Part shown: positions 38,814-47,192 of the stretch, piece by piece
Layout of the letters: the number at the start of each line of letters is the position of its first letter
Numbering within the stretch: the first letter of the stretch is position 1
DNA from: Porphyrobacter sp. SLTP
GTDB lineage: Bacteria; Pseudomonadota; Alphaproteobacteria; Sphingomonadales; Sphingomonadaceae
Length of the DNA: 64,000 bases
NCBI RefSeq assembly: GCF_009905735.1
Contig: NZ_JAAALE010000005.1
Span: 62,001 to 126,000 of the forward strand
Direction: 5' to 3'
Position numbers and translations under genes: made by a program
The notes under the pieces: model-generated
The model's input: the letters and a program-made list of their open reading frames with translations, nothing else
What the model was told of the DNA's origin: nothing
Databases searched by the model: none

Positions 38814-39821
38814 TTACAAGAACTTCGCCATCACCCCGGCGGTGTCGATCATCCGGTTGGAGAAGCCCCATTCGTTGTCGTACCAGCTGACCACGCGGGC
38901 AAGCTTGCCCTCCATCACGCTGGTTTCGAGGCTGTCGACGGTCGAGGACGCCGGATAGTGGTTGAAGTCCGAGCTGACGAGCGGCTGATCGGTGTAATCG
39001 AGCACGCCCTTCATCGCCCCTTCGGCCGCCGCCTTCAGCGCGGCGTTGATTTCCTCGGCGGTGGTGTCGCGGCTCGGCACGAAGACCAGATCGACCATCG
39101 AGACATTCGGGGTCGGCACGCGGACCGACGAGCCGTCGAGCTTGCCCTTCAGCTCAGGGAGCACCAGACCCACAGCGCGCGCCGCGCCGGTGGTGGTCGG
39201 GATCATGTTCTGCGCACCCGCCCGCGCACGGCGCAGATCGGAGTGGATCTGGTCGAGCATCCGCTGGTCGTTGGTGTAGGAGTGGATCGTGGTCATGAAC
39301 CCGCGCTCGATCCCGATCACGTCATTCAGCACCTTGGCCACCGGCGCGAGGCAGTTGGTGGTGCAGCTTGCGTTCGAGATGATCACATCATCGCCGGTCA
39401 GCGTTTCGTGGTTCACGCCGTACACGATGGTCTTGGAAACGCCCGTGGCGGGTGCGGAGATCAACACGCGCTTGGCCCCGGCAGCAAGATGCGGGCGGCT
39501 CGCTTCGTCGGACTGGAAGAAGCCGGTGCATTCGAGCACGATGTCCACGCCCATCGCCGCGTGCGGCAGATTGGCGGGATCGCGTTCCTTGGTCACGGCA
39601 ATCCGCTTGCCATTAACGATGATCGCATCGCCATCGGCCTTCACCTCGCCCCCGAACCGGCCGTGGACCGAGTCATAGGCGAACAGCAGCGCGTTGGACT
39701 TGGCATCCGCCAGATCGTTGATCGCGACCAGTTCGAGATCGTGATCGGTGCGCTCGAGAATAGCGCGGGCGACGAGCCGGCCGATGCGACCGAAGCCGTT
39801 GATGGCAACTTTGGTGGCCAT
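38814..39821 (-). CDS. gap: Glyceraldehyde-3-phosphate dehydrogenase (type I)
   Basis: 335 residues, NAD(P)-dependent glycolytic dehydrogenase. Rossmann start [18 protein letters not shown], catalytic cysteine in [12 protein letters not shown], inorganic-phosphate site around [19 protein letters not shown], and C-terminal [13 protein letters not shown]. The residue after the second strand (VAINDLAD) is Asp, which favours NAD. It begins 15 bp after the tkt stop, so tkt-gap are one operon. Confidence 0.97.
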   Translation of the reverse strand: MATKVAINGFGRIGRLVARAILERTDHDLELVAINDLADAKSNALLFAYDSVHGRFGGEVKADGDAIIVNGKRIAVTKERDPANLPHAAMGVDIVLECTGFFQSDEASRPHLAAGAKRVLISAPATGVSKTIVYGVNHETLTGDDVIISNASCTTNCLAPVAKVLNDVIGIERGFMTTIHSYTNDQRMLDQIHSDLRRARAGAQNMIPTTTGAARAVGLVLPELKGKLDGSSVRVPTPNVSMVDLVFVPSRDTTAEEINAALKAAAEGAMKGVLDYTDQPLVSSDFNHYPASSTVDSLETSVMEGKLARVVSWYDNEWGFSNRMIDTAGVMAKFL

Positions 39822-39836
39822 GAGAGGTTCTCCTGC

Positions 39837-41834
39837 TTAAGCGTTCAGTTTGTTCAGGATTTGCGGGACGATAGCCTCCGCGGTAAAGCCGAAATGGGCA
39901 AACAGATCTTCTGCTGGGGCCGAGGCGCCGAAGGTGTCGATCCCGATATTGATGCCGCTGCGCCCGGTGTAGCGTTCCCAGCCCAGCGTCGATCCGGCCT
40001 CGATCGAGACGATCAGCGCATCGGTCGGTAGCACATCGGCCTTGTAGGCTTCGGGCTGAGCGTCGAACAGCTCGGTGCAGGGCATCGAAACGACATCTGC
40101 GCCGATCCCCTGCGTTTCGAGCTCGTCAGCGCAGGCCATTGCGAGCTCCACTTCGGAGCCCGTCGCGACGATCACGACCTTGCGGGCCGCCGAAGCGTCG
40201 CGCAGGCGATAGCCGCCCTTGGCGCTACGATTGTTGGCCTGCGACCAGTTCTCGTCACCCTTGCCGCGCAGCTGCGGCAGATTCTGGCGGGTGAGGCACA
40301 GCACCGAAGGCGTCTCGGGTGTGGTGAGCGCCAGCGCCCAGCATTCCGCCGTCTCGATCACATCGGCCGGGCGATAGACGTTGAGGTTGGGGATCAGGCG
40401 CAGGCTCATCACCTGCTCGATGGGCTGGTGGGTCGGCCCATCCTCGCCCAAGCCGATCGAATCGTGGGTCATCACATAGACCACGCCGGTCTGCTGGAGC
40501 GCCGACAGGCGGATCGCATTGCGGCAATAGTCCGAGAAGATGAGGAAGGTGCCGCCATAGGGCACGATGCCACCGTGCAGCGCCATGCCGTTCATCGCCG
40601 CCGCCATGCCGAATTCGCGGATGCCGTAATAGACGTAGCGCCCCGCGTAATCCTCGGCGGACATCGGCAAGGTCGAGGGGGTCTTTGTATTGTTCGATCC
40701 GGTGAGATCGGCCGAGCCGCCGACCAGCTGCGGGATCGCCGACGTCAGCGGGCCGAGCGCCATTTCCGAAGCCTTGCGGGTCGCGACCGTCTTGGGATTG
40801 CGGGCAAGATCGTCAATGTAACTCGCAATCGCCGGGCCGACGAGACTGCCGATCGGCGCCATCTGGCTGGTGAAATCACCCTTCTTCGCCGAGGCTTCGA
40901 GCCGCCCGGCCCAGGCTCCATGCGCCGCGCGGCCCGGCTCACCCGCCAGACGCCAGTCGGCGAGGATTTCGGAGGGGATCACAAAAGGTTCAGCCGTCCA
41001 GCCCAGCGTCTCGCGCGCCGCGGCCACTTCGGCCCCGCCGAGCGCCGCGCCATGGACGCCGCTCGTGCCCTGCTTGTTGGGCGCGCCCTTGCCGATCATC
41101 GTGCGGCAGGCGACGAGCGAGGGACGCGGATCGGCCTTGGCCTCTTGCAGGGCGCGCTCGATATCGGCGAAATCGTGGCCGTCACACTCGGTCACGTGCC
41201 ATCCGGTCGCGATATAGCGCGCCTTGATATCTTCGGACGAGGACAGATCGGTCGCGCCGTCGATGGTGATGCGGTTATCGTCCCAAAGCACATTCAGGCG
41301 GCCGAGCTTGAGGTGTCCGGCCAGTCCGATCGCCTCGTGGTTGATGCCTTCCATCAGGCAGCCATCGCCCGCAATCACCCAGGTGCGGTGGTCGACCAGA
41401 TCGTCGCCATAAATCGCGTTGAGGTGCCGCTCAGCCATCGCCATCCCGACGGCCATTGCCAGACCCTGCCCCAGCGGACCGGTGGTGCATTCCACCCCGT
41501 CGAGCAGGAAGTTCTCAGGGTGGCCCGCGCAAGGGCTGCCCAGCTTCCGGAAGTTGCGGATGTCGTCAATCGTCGGCGCGGCATAGCCGGTGAGATAAAG
41601 CAGGCTGTAGATCAGCATCGACCCGTGGCCCGCGCTCAGCACGAAGCGGTCGCGGTCAGCCCAATCGGGCGCGGTCGGATCGAACTTGAGGTGGCCGGTG
41701 AACAGCACGGTCGCCACATCGGCCATGCCCATCGGCATCCCGGGGTGCCCGGAATTGGCCGCCTCGACCGCGTCCATCGACAGGGCGCGGATGGCGTTCG
41801 CCATCGGCTGGAGGCGGGCGGGCTCGAGGCTCAT
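39837..41834 (-). CDS. tkt: Transketolase
   Basis: 665 residues, thiamine-diphosphate enzyme of the pentose phosphate pathway. Motifs: GHPGMPMGMAD, the ThDP/Mg signature GDGCLMEGINHEAIGLAGHLKLG (first half), HGSMLIYSLLYLTGY, DSIGLGEDGPTHQPIEQ and the C-terminal EAGSTLGWERYTG. ATG 41834 follows AGGAGAA; the in-frame upstream extension to 41999 has no family similarity. First gene of tkt-gap-pgk; divergent from the zapA pair across about 220 bp. Confidence 0.97.
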   Translation of the reverse strand: MSLEPARLQPMANAIRALSMDAVEAANSGHPGMPMGMADVATVLFTGHLKFDPTAPDWADRDRFVLSAGHGSMLIYSLLYLTGYAAPTIDDIRNFRKLGSPCAGHPENFLLDGVECTTGPLGQGLAMAVGMAMAERHLNAIYGDDLVDHRTWVIAGDGCLMEGINHEAIGLAGHLKLGRLNVLWDDNRITIDGATDLSSSEDIKARYIATGWHVTECDGHDFADIERALQEAKADPRPSLVACRTMIGKGAPNKQGTSGVHGAALGGAEVAAARETLGWTAEPFVIPSEILADWRLAGEPGRAAHGAWAGRLEASAKKGDFTSQMAPIGSLVGPAIASYIDDLARNPKTVATRKASEMALGPLTSAIPQLVGGSADLTGSNNTKTPSTLPMSAEDYAGRYVYYGIREFGMAAAMNGMALHGGIVPYGGTFLIFSDYCRNAIRLSALQQTGVVYVMTHDSIGLGEDGPTHQPIEQVMSLRLIPNLNVYRPADVIETAECWALALTTPETPSVLCLTRQNLPQLRGKGDENWSQANNRSAKGGYRLRDASAARKVVIVATGSEVELAMACADELETQGIGADVVSMPCTELFDAQPEAYKADVLPTDALIVSIEAGSTLGWERYTGRSGINIGIDTFGASAPAEDLFAHFGFTAEAIVPQILNKLNA

Positions 41835-42053
41835 CGGCACGAAATTCTCCTGCTTCAGCAACCGGCCCCGCGCGCCATCGCGCCCGACTCGGCTCGGCTC
41901 AGATGGGCGTGCCATTGCCGAGGCCAACAGGGAGGTCAACCTTGCGTGCGTGCGCCTTCGCCCGATCGGCGTCCCCTGCGAGGGCGCATCACTTATCAAC
42001 AGCCCCGCCCAAGCCTTTGCACCCCATGCATTCTGTTGGTATCGCTAGCGCCC

Positions 42054-42284
42054 ATGACCGCCGACCGCATCGCCACTGCGCTTGCCCGTATCGAGACCGC
42101 AATCGCCCGGATCGACGCGGCGTCGAGCGATATCGCCCGCGAAGCCAGCGCCAACGCCGAAAGCAAGGCGGCGGGCAGCTCTGCCCGGGTGATCGAACTG
42201 GTCAATGTTCACGAGAGATTGCGCGAGCAAGTCGCCGAAAGCCTTCGCGAACTCGACGATATTCTCGCCAAGCTGGAAGACTGA
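42054..42284 (+). CDS. Small coiled-coil protein upstream of zapA
   Basis: 76 residues, almost entirely predicted coiled coil: ALARIETAIARIDAASSDIA, then VHERLREQVAESLRELDDIL with heptad Leu/Ile spacing. It ends 6 bp before zapA. Small coiled-coil proteins in this slot are common in alphaproteobacteria (some as DUF4164), and ZapB-like partnership with ZapA at the FtsZ ring is an attractive inference, unproved. No ribosome binding site stands out at ATG 42054. Confidence 0.72.
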   Translation: MTADRIATALARIETAIARIDAASSDIAREASANAESKAAGSSARVIELVNVHERLREQVAESLRELDDILAKLED

Positions 42285-42290
42285 CGCCTG

Positions 42291-42761
42291 ATGAGCACCG
42301 TCACGCTGAACATCGGCTCCAAAACCTACACCATCGCCTGCGCTGATGGCGAGGAAGCCCATATCGAGGCGCTCGGCGCCATGATTGCAGAGAAATATGC
42401 CCTGCTCGGCGCATCACGCGCACCGCTGGAAGCGCAGAACCTGCTGTTCGCGGCGCTGTTTCTTGCCGACGAATTGGCGGACGCCCGCAAACGCGGCGGT
42501 GAGGCCGAACCGGCGATTGTCCCTCAGTCCGATACCGCAGAAGCCGATGCGCTCCGCGAGACGATTGCCCAGCTTGAAGGCGAGCTCGAAGCCGCGCGCA
42601 AAGCCGCTGCCGCGCGTGCGGCTGCTCCGCAGCCAGACCTGTTCGTAGCCGCTGCTCCGGCGGAAGATCTGAACGAAGCGGTCGCCGAACAGCTCGAAGC
42701 GCTGGCGGCCCGCATCGAAGCCAGTGCCGCGGCGCTTGAAGCGGCGGCACCAAGCGCCTAG
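42291..42761 (+). CDS. zapA: Cell division protein ZapA
   Basis: 156 residues. The first about 70 match ZapA (VTLNIGSKTYTIACADGEEA, LLFAALFLADELADAR), a cytosolic dimer or tetramer that bundles FtsZ filaments. The rest is an Ala/Glu-rich coiled coil (LRETIAQLEGELEAARKAAA) and low-complexity tail, longer than the about 109-residue E. coli protein. Followed after 9 bp by 6S RNA and then 5-formyl-THF cyclo-ligase, the classical zapA-ssrS-fau order. Confidence 0.9.
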   Translation: MSTVTLNIGSKTYTIACADGEEAHIEALGAMIAEKYALLGASRAPLEAQNLLFAALFLADELADARKRGGEAEPAIVPQSDTAEADALRETIAQLEGELEAARKAAAARAAAPQPDLFVAAAPAEDLNEAVAEQLEALAARIEASAAALEAAAPSA

Positions 42762-42770
42762 ATAGGTAGG

Positions 42771-42950
42771 CGGCGGGACTGCCCGGCACGAGCCGATTGA
42801 ACATCCCTGAGGCTATAAGTAATCCAAATGGGAGCTGTCCCTGCCCTTGTTTGCCGGTTCGTCCGGAAAGCTTGGGCATACGGCGCCCACCTGACGTAAA
42901 ACGCGTCAGAGGATTTCTAGCGCAAACGACCCATGGTGGTTCCGTCACGT
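42771..42950 (+). ncRNA. ssrS: 6S RNA
   Basis: Located between zapA and 5-formyl-THF cyclo-ligase, the conserved site of ssrS. Sequence islands match 6S: TCCCTGAGGCTATAAGTAA on the 5' side of the central bubble, GGTTCGTCCGGAAAGC opposite it, and a CACCTGACG...CGTCAGAGG hairpin. The closing stem pairs GGCGGGACTGCC (42772-42783) with GGTGGTTCCGTC (42935-42946) through all 12 positions allowing G-U. A TTTTTGTTTT run follows at 42950. It binds sigma-70 RNA polymerase in stationary phase. Ends are estimates. Confidence 0.88.
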
Positions 42951-42993
42951 TTTTGTTTTCCGCAGCCCCTCCTGACTGCGGTCCTCGCTAGAA

Positions 42994-43058
42994 GCGCAGC
43001 AAAGCTGCGCCCGCTGCGGGCGGCCAGTCGGCCTTGCGGCCCTGTGGGCCGTTACAAT
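42994..43058. repeat. Run of GC-rich hairpins upstream of fau
   Basis: GCGCAGC-AAA-GCTGCGC is a perfect 7-bp hairpin (42994-43010), followed by CCCGCTGCGGG and GGCC-rich inverted repeats to about 43051. It adjoins the dispersed element at 43059 and may be part of the same composite repeat or the terminator region of 6S RNA. Confidence 0.45.
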
Positions 43059-43104
43059 TCTCCCCTTCAGGGGAGGGGGACCATCCGCAGGATGGTGGAG
43101 GGGC
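43059..43104. repeat. Third copy of the dispersed two-hairpin element
   Basis: TCTCCCCTTCAGGGGAGG followed by GGGACCATCCGCAGGATGGT and GGAGGGGC. Over about 44 bp it is identical to the reverse complement of the copy at 38761-38808, 4.3 kb away. Two stem-loops, no coding content. Confidence 0.85.
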
Positions 43105-43157
43105 GAGCAGGTGGTTGATCTTGCCGCCGTCCAGACTGAAGTCTACCGCCTGGATGG

Positions 43158-43736
43158 ATGACCGAACTCTCCAAATCCGAACTCCGTCGCTCCCTTCGCA
43201 CTGCCCGCAAGGCCCATGTCGAATCGCTGCCCGATCACATTCGCGGTCTGCTATTCCACCGCCCGCCCGCACCCTTGCTCGCCCGCATTCCGCAGGAGGC
43301 GGTGATCGGTGTGTATCACGCCGGTCCCTGGGAGGCCCCTGCGGCGGCCTATGCGCGGTTCTTCCATGAGGCGGGCCACCCCATCGCCCTGCCCCATTTC
43401 TCCGCACCTGACGCACCGATGACGTTCAGGCGGCACAGCGATCCCTATGGGCAGGACGATCTTGAAGTCGGCCCGTTCGGCGTGCTGCAACCCTCAGCCG
43501 AGGCTGAGGCGCTGGTGCCTGAAATCCTGTTCGTGCCGCTGGTCGGCTTTACCCCGGCGCTCGCGCGGCTCGGCCAAGGCGGCGGGCATTATGATCGCTG
43601 GCTGGCGGAACATCCGCCGCTGCTGGCCATTGGGCTGGCATGGGATGCGCAAGCCTGCGACGCCCTGCCGACCGAACCCCATGACGTGCCGCTCGATGCC
43701 GTCGTTACCCCCACCCGGATTTATGGACTGACCTGA
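43158..43736 (+). CDS. 5-formyltetrahydrofolate cyclo-ligase
   Basis: 192 residues, folate-salvage enzyme (also called MTHFS, fau/ygfA). N-terminal SKSELRRSLRTARKAH is the usual basic helix for ATP phosphate binding; GVYHAGPWEA and the C-terminal active-site strand FVPLVGFTPALARLGQGGGHYDR, here written in part as LARLGQGGGHYDRWL, are diagnostic. Follows zapA and 6S RNA as in most proteobacteria. Its stop overlaps the start of the next gene (TGATG). Confidence 0.93.
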   Translation: MTELSKSELRRSLRTARKAHVESLPDHIRGLLFHRPPAPLLARIPQEAVIGVYHAGPWEAPAAAYARFFHEAGHPIALPHFSAPDAPMTFRRHSDPYGQDDLEVGPFGVLQPSAEAEALVPEILFVPLVGFTPALARLGQGGGHYDRWLAEHPPLLAIGLAWDAQACDALPTEPHDVPLDAVVTPTRIYGLT

Positions 43737-43987
43737 TGCGCGAAACCCCGACCTGGCGAATTCCCTTCGGCATTGTCAGCCTCTTCATTGCGCTGATCAT
43801 CTACGGTGTGGTGATCGCCCGCTATGCGCCGGACATCATCGGCCGCTGGTCAGGCGGCGCGCAGACGGTCGTCTATGTCGTGCTGGGGCTAATCTGGCTC
43901 CTGCCGCTCAAGCGCTTCCTGATCTGGATGGAGACCGGCAGCTGGAGCCCGCCTGCTGCATCGCAGGCAAAAGAAAAGGCGAACTGA
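43736..43987 (+). CDS. DUF2842-type small membrane protein
   Basis: 83 residues with two membrane helices (IVSLFIALIIYGVVIARY and TVVYVVLGLIWLLPLKRF), then LIWMETGSW. The end of helix 2, YVVLGLIWLLPLKRFLIWME, matches the alphaproteobacterial DUF2842 family signature as I remember it. Translationally coupled to the cyclo-ligase by a one-base overlap. Function unknown. Confidence 0.8.
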   Translation: MRETPTWRIPFGIVSLFIALIIYGVVIARYAPDIIGRWSGGAQTVVYVVLGLIWLLPLKRFLIWMETGSWSPPAASQAKEKAN

Positions 43988-44031
43988 CGCCCGCCTTTAT
44001 CAATGCCGTTTCGGCTTCCTTGAGGAACAAG

Positions 44032-44108
44032 TGGCGCGAGTGACGGGGCTCGAACCCGCGACCTTCGGCGTGACAGGCCGACGCTCTAACCAACTGAGCT
44101 ACACCCGC
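44032..44108 (-). tRNA. tRNA-Asp (anticodon GTC)
   Basis: 77 nt with encoded CCA. Acceptor GCGGGTG pairs with CACTCGC (one G-U), discriminator G as expected for Asp; anticodon stem TCGGC/GCCGA with loop CTGTCAC gives GTC; T-arm GCGGGTTCGAGCCCCGT. Confidence 0.96.
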
Positions 44109-44227
44109 GCATCTTGTCCTTCCGAGCGTTCCGGCTGTGCCGTCCCGCCCGTGGAGCAGCGCCATTAGGCGCGGGCGTTCGGGCTGTCAACGGTCAGATC
44201 GGCAAAAAATCGAGTGCGCCGACATGC

Positions 44228-44791
44228 TCAACAATCCTCATACTTCCAATGACGCTTCTTGCCCTCGGTCAGCCATTCGATCGACTGCACAATGCGCTTG
44301 TCGCGCGTCTCTTCGCGCTTCGCGTCCGCAACCCATTCGACATATTCGCGCCGATGCGAGGGGGCCAAGGCGCCGAACACCCGCTTTGCTTCAGGCGCAG
44401 CGTCCAAGGCGGCTGCAAGCGCTGGCGGGACAGGCAATTCAGGCTTGGGCGCGCGCTTCGGCTTCGGAGTACCCGTGGCAGCAAGGCCCGCCTGGAAGCG
44501 CGCGATCAGCTCGCCTTCTTCAGGAAGGTCAGCAAGGCTTGCCAGCTTGCCGAGCGAGCCCATCCCCTCCCCGCGCTCCTCATGGTGGATCACGACCGAC
44601 GCATGAGCCTTGAACGCAGCGAGGCCGACGACATTCTTCCCGCCCACCACAAAGTGCGGCATCCCCCACTTGATGGTCTCCTCGGCGCCCGGCAGCGCCT
44701 GATGCACCAGCGCGCGGACATGGGTGAGGATCGGCTGCACAAAAGGCGCAGCTGCGGCGATGTAATCGTCGATGCGCGGATCGTGGGTCAT
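44228..44791 (-). CDS. YdeI/OmpD-associated, DUF1801-type protein
   Basis: 187 residues from ATG 44791 (GGGAGG upstream). N-terminal half is DUF1801-like: ETIKWGMPHFVVGGKNVVGL with AFKAHASVVIHH. C-terminal half is the YdeI/OmpD-associated module: PALAAALDAAPEAKRVFGAL, then YVEWVADAKREETRDKRIVQ. A KPKRAPKPELP linker joins them. Cytosolic; related proteins are linked to stress or antimicrobial-peptide tolerance but the mechanism is unknown. Confidence 0.82.
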   Translation of the reverse strand: MTHDPRIDDYIAAAAPFVQPILTHVRALVHQALPGAEETIKWGMPHFVVGGKNVVGLAAFKAHASVVIHHEERGEGMGSLGKLASLADLPEEGELIARFQAGLAATGTPKPKRAPKPELPVPPALAAALDAAPEAKRVFGALAPSHRREYVEWVADAKREETRDKRIVQSIEWLTEGKKRHWKYEDC

Positions 44792-44823
44792 GTCGGCACC
44801 TCCCGGCCCCGACATTACCTCAG

Positions 44824-46128
44824 TCAGTCGACCAGCAACAGCGCCGGTGTCTCGATCAGCGCCTTCATGCCTTGCACAAAGCTCGCCGCATCGTGGCCAT
44901 CGACCACGCGGTGATCGCAGGAGATCGAGATGTTCATCAGCTTGCGCTTGGCGATTCGCTCCCCGCCCATGCCGTCGCTGACGAACATCGGACGCTCGAC
45001 GATGCGGTTGGGGCCGATGATCGCGACTTCCGGACGGTTGATGACCGGCGTGGTCGCCACCCCGCCGAGCGGGCCGAGCGAGGTGATCGTCAGGGTGGAG
45101 CCGGAAAGCTCCTCCGACGTCGCCTTGCCGGTGCGCGCGGCCTCGGCCAAACGGCCAATCTCGCGCGCCAATTGCCACAGGTTGCGGCTCTGCGCGTCGC
45201 GAATCACCGGCACCATCAGGCCATTGTCGGTCTGTGCCGCCATGCCGAGATGCACGCTGCCATAACGCGTGACGACATTAGCCTCGTCATCATAGCGCGC
45301 ATTGATCATCGGGAACGCCGGGATGGTCTTGCAGATCGCGGTGATCAGCAGCGGCAGCAGCGTGAGCTTGGGCTTGTCACCGCGTGCCGCGTTCAACTGC
45401 GCGCGAAGGGTTTCCAGATCGGTGACATCGCATTCTTCGACATAGGTGAAATGCGGGATGTGACGCTTGGCCGCGGCCATGTTCTGGGCGATGCGCTTGC
45501 GCAGGCCGATGACCTTGATCGTCTCGTCTGCACGCGCCTTGCCCGCCGCGCTGAAGCCACCATTATAGGCGAGGAAGGCATCCAGATCGGCGTGGCGCAC
45601 GCGCCCGTCGGCGGCAGGCTTCACCTCGGCCAAATCAATCCCGAGATCACGCGCGCGCTGGCGCACTGCCGGGGAGGCCAACACCTTGATTTCTGTTCGT
45701 GCTGCGCTTGTTTCTGCATCCGCTCGTACTGAGCCTGTCGGAGCACTGTCCTTTTCTTCGAAAGTGGAGTGCAGCCCATCGACAAGCTCAGGGCGAACGG
45801 GGCTTTGTTCATCCGCCTCTCCGGCGTCGGAAACCTCGTCCTCAATCTGCTCGGCGGCGGCTTCGGCCTCCGCCTCGGACACCTCGCCCTCGACCTCGAT
45901 CACCAACAGCATCGAGCCGATGGCGATCACATCGCCAACCTCGCCAGCGACGTCGACGACCGTGCCGGCGACCGGGCTTTCGATATCGATCGTCGCCTTG
46001 TCGGTCATCACATCGACGAGGTGCTGGTCCTCCTCGACCCGGTCACCGACCTTCACGTGCCATTCGACGACTTCCGCCTCAGCCACGCCTTCGCCCACAT
46101 CGGGCATCTTGAAAATGAATCTCGCCAT
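44824..46128 (-). CDS. bkdB: Branched-chain 2-oxoacid dehydrogenase E2 (dihydrolipoyl acyltransferase)
   Basis: 434 residues: lipoyl domain (about 3-77, lipoyl-lysine in MTDKATIDIES), acidic linker, E3/E1-binding domain (about 146-180, LASPAVRQRARDLGIDLAEV), second linker, and acyltransferase core (about 205-434) with catalytic DHRVVDGHDAASF. It carries the acyl group in the complex that oxidises 2-oxoisovalerate and relatives to acyl-CoA. The first linker contains a translated pair of REP-like palindromes (PVRPELVDG and SAPTGSVRAD). Follows E1beta by 8 bp. E3 is not in the window. Assignment to branched-chain rather than pyruvate dehydrogenase follows the E1alpha subunit. Confidence 0.88.
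   Translation of the reverse strand: MARFIFKMPDVGEGVAEAEVVEWHVKVGDRVEEDQHLVDVMTDKATIDIESPVAGTVVDVAGEVGDVIAIGSMLLVIEVEGEVSEAEAEAAAEQIEDEVSDAGEADEQSPVRPELVDGLHSTFEEKDSAPTGSVRADAETSAARTEIKVLASPAVRQRARDLGIDLAEVKPAADGRVRHADLDAFLAYNGGFSAAGKARADETIKVIGLRKRIAQNMAAAKRHIPHFTYVEECDVTDLETLRAQLNAARGDKPKLTLLPLLITAICKTIPAFPMINARYDDEANVVTRYGSVHLGMAAQTDNGLMVPVIRDAQSRNLWQLAREIGRLAEAARTGKATSEELSGSTLTITSLGPLGGVATTPVINRPEVAIIGPNRIVERPMFVSDGMGGERIAKRKLMNISISCDHRVVDGHDAASFVQGMKALIETPALLLVD
45719..45803. repeat. REP-like palindrome doublet inside the E2 coding sequence
   Basis: CGTACTGAGCCTGTCGGAGC (45724-45743) and CATCGACAAGCTCAGGGCGA (45777-45796) are inverted relatives of the dispersed GTTCGTGCTGAGCCTGTCGA / TCGACAAGCTCAGGGCGAAC repeat seen between genes in many proteobacteria. 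Spacer about 30 bp. Both arms are read in frame in the flexible linker after the lipoyl domain. A weaker third arm may start near 45694. Confidence 0.7.
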
Positions 46129-46136
46129 GGCGCCGG

Positions 46137-47192
46137 TCAGTCCTTGAGAAGCTTGTCGATAGCCTCGCCGATGCGGACAGGGCCGGGGAAATAGGCCCAT
46201 TCGAGGCTATGGGGATAGGGCGTGTCGAAGCCGGTGACGCGTTCGACCGGGGCTTCGAGGTGGTAGAAGCAGCGTTCGGTGACTAGCGCTGACAATTCCG
46301 CGCCAAAGCCGGAGGTGCGGGTCGCCTCGTGGACAATCATGCAGCGGCCGGTCTTTTCGACCGAAGCCTCAATCGCCTTGATGTCGAGCGGTACCAGCGT
46401 GCGCAGATCAAGGATATCGGCATCCACACCCTTGGCCTCGCACACGGCCTGCGCGACGTGGACCATCGTGCCATAGGCGAGCACGGTCAGCGCCTCACCC
46501 TCGCGCACATACCGGGCCTTGCCCAGCGGCACCTTGTAATAGCCTTCGGGCACCACGCTGTCGGGGTGCTTCTTCCACGGCTCAACCGGCTTGTCGTAGA
46601 AGCCAGTGAATGGGCCATTGTAGATGCGCTTGGGCTCGAAGAAGATCACCGGATCATTGTCTTCGATGGCGGAGATCAAGAGCCCCTTGGCGTCGTGCGG
46701 CGTGCTTGGAATAACGGTCTTGAGGCCCGCCACATGGGTGAACAGCGCCTCGGGGCTCTGGCTGTGGGTCTGGCCGCCGAAGATGCCGCCACCAAAGGGC
46801 GAGCGCACAGTGAGCGGCGCGATATAATCACCTGCCGAGCGATACCGCAGGCGTGCGGCTTCACTGATGAGCTGGTCGAGGCCCGGATAGATGTAATCAG
46901 CAAACTGGATCTCCGGCACCGGACGCAGGCCGTAAGCCCCCATCCCCACTGCCGCGCCGATGATCCCGCATTCCGAAATCGGCGTATCGAACACGCGGTT
47001 CTTGCCATACTTGGCCTGAAGCCCCGCCGTGGCGCGGAACACGCCGCCGAAATAGCCGACATCCTCGCCCATGATGATCACGTCGGGATCACGCTCCAGC
47101 ATGATGTCGAGCGCTTCGTTGATCGCCTCGATCATGTTGAGGCGGCGTTCCGCGATGACCGCTTCGCCCACGTTTGCCGGGTTCTCGCTCAT
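46137..47192 (-). CDS. bkdA2: 2-oxoacid dehydrogenase E1 beta subunit
   Basis: 351 residues, thiamine-diphosphate decarboxylase beta chain. Visible: IMGEDVGYFGGVFRAT (ThDP-side glutamate), TPISECGIIGAAVGMGAYGL, a PFGGGIFGGQTHSQS loop, and VEKTGRCMIVHEATRTSGFGAE in the C-terminal half. Its ATG overlaps the E1alpha stop (ATGA), consistent with a heterotetrameric E1 made in equal amounts. Confidence 0.92.
   Translation of the reverse strand: MSENPANVGEAVIAERRLNMIEAINEALDIMLERDPDVIIMGEDVGYFGGVFRATAGLQAKYGKNRVFDTPISECGIIGAAVGMGAYGLRPVPEIQFADYIYPGLDQLISEAARLRYRSAGDYIAPLTVRSPFGGGIFGGQTHSQSPEALFTHVAGLKTVIPSTPHDAKGLLISAIEDNDPVIFFEPKRIYNGPFTGFYDKPVEPWKKHPDSVVPEGYYKVPLGKARYVREGEALTVLAYGTMVHVAQAVCEAKGVDADILDLRTLVPLDIKAIEASVEKTGRCMIVHEATRTSGFGAELSALVTERCFYHLEAPVERVTGFDTPYPHSLEWAYFPGPVRIGEAIDKLLKD

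Noticed and set aside
45719-45803. Frameshift or insertion breaking the E2 gene
   Set aside because: The frame stays open through the palindromes, and both flanking domains are intact and in frame.
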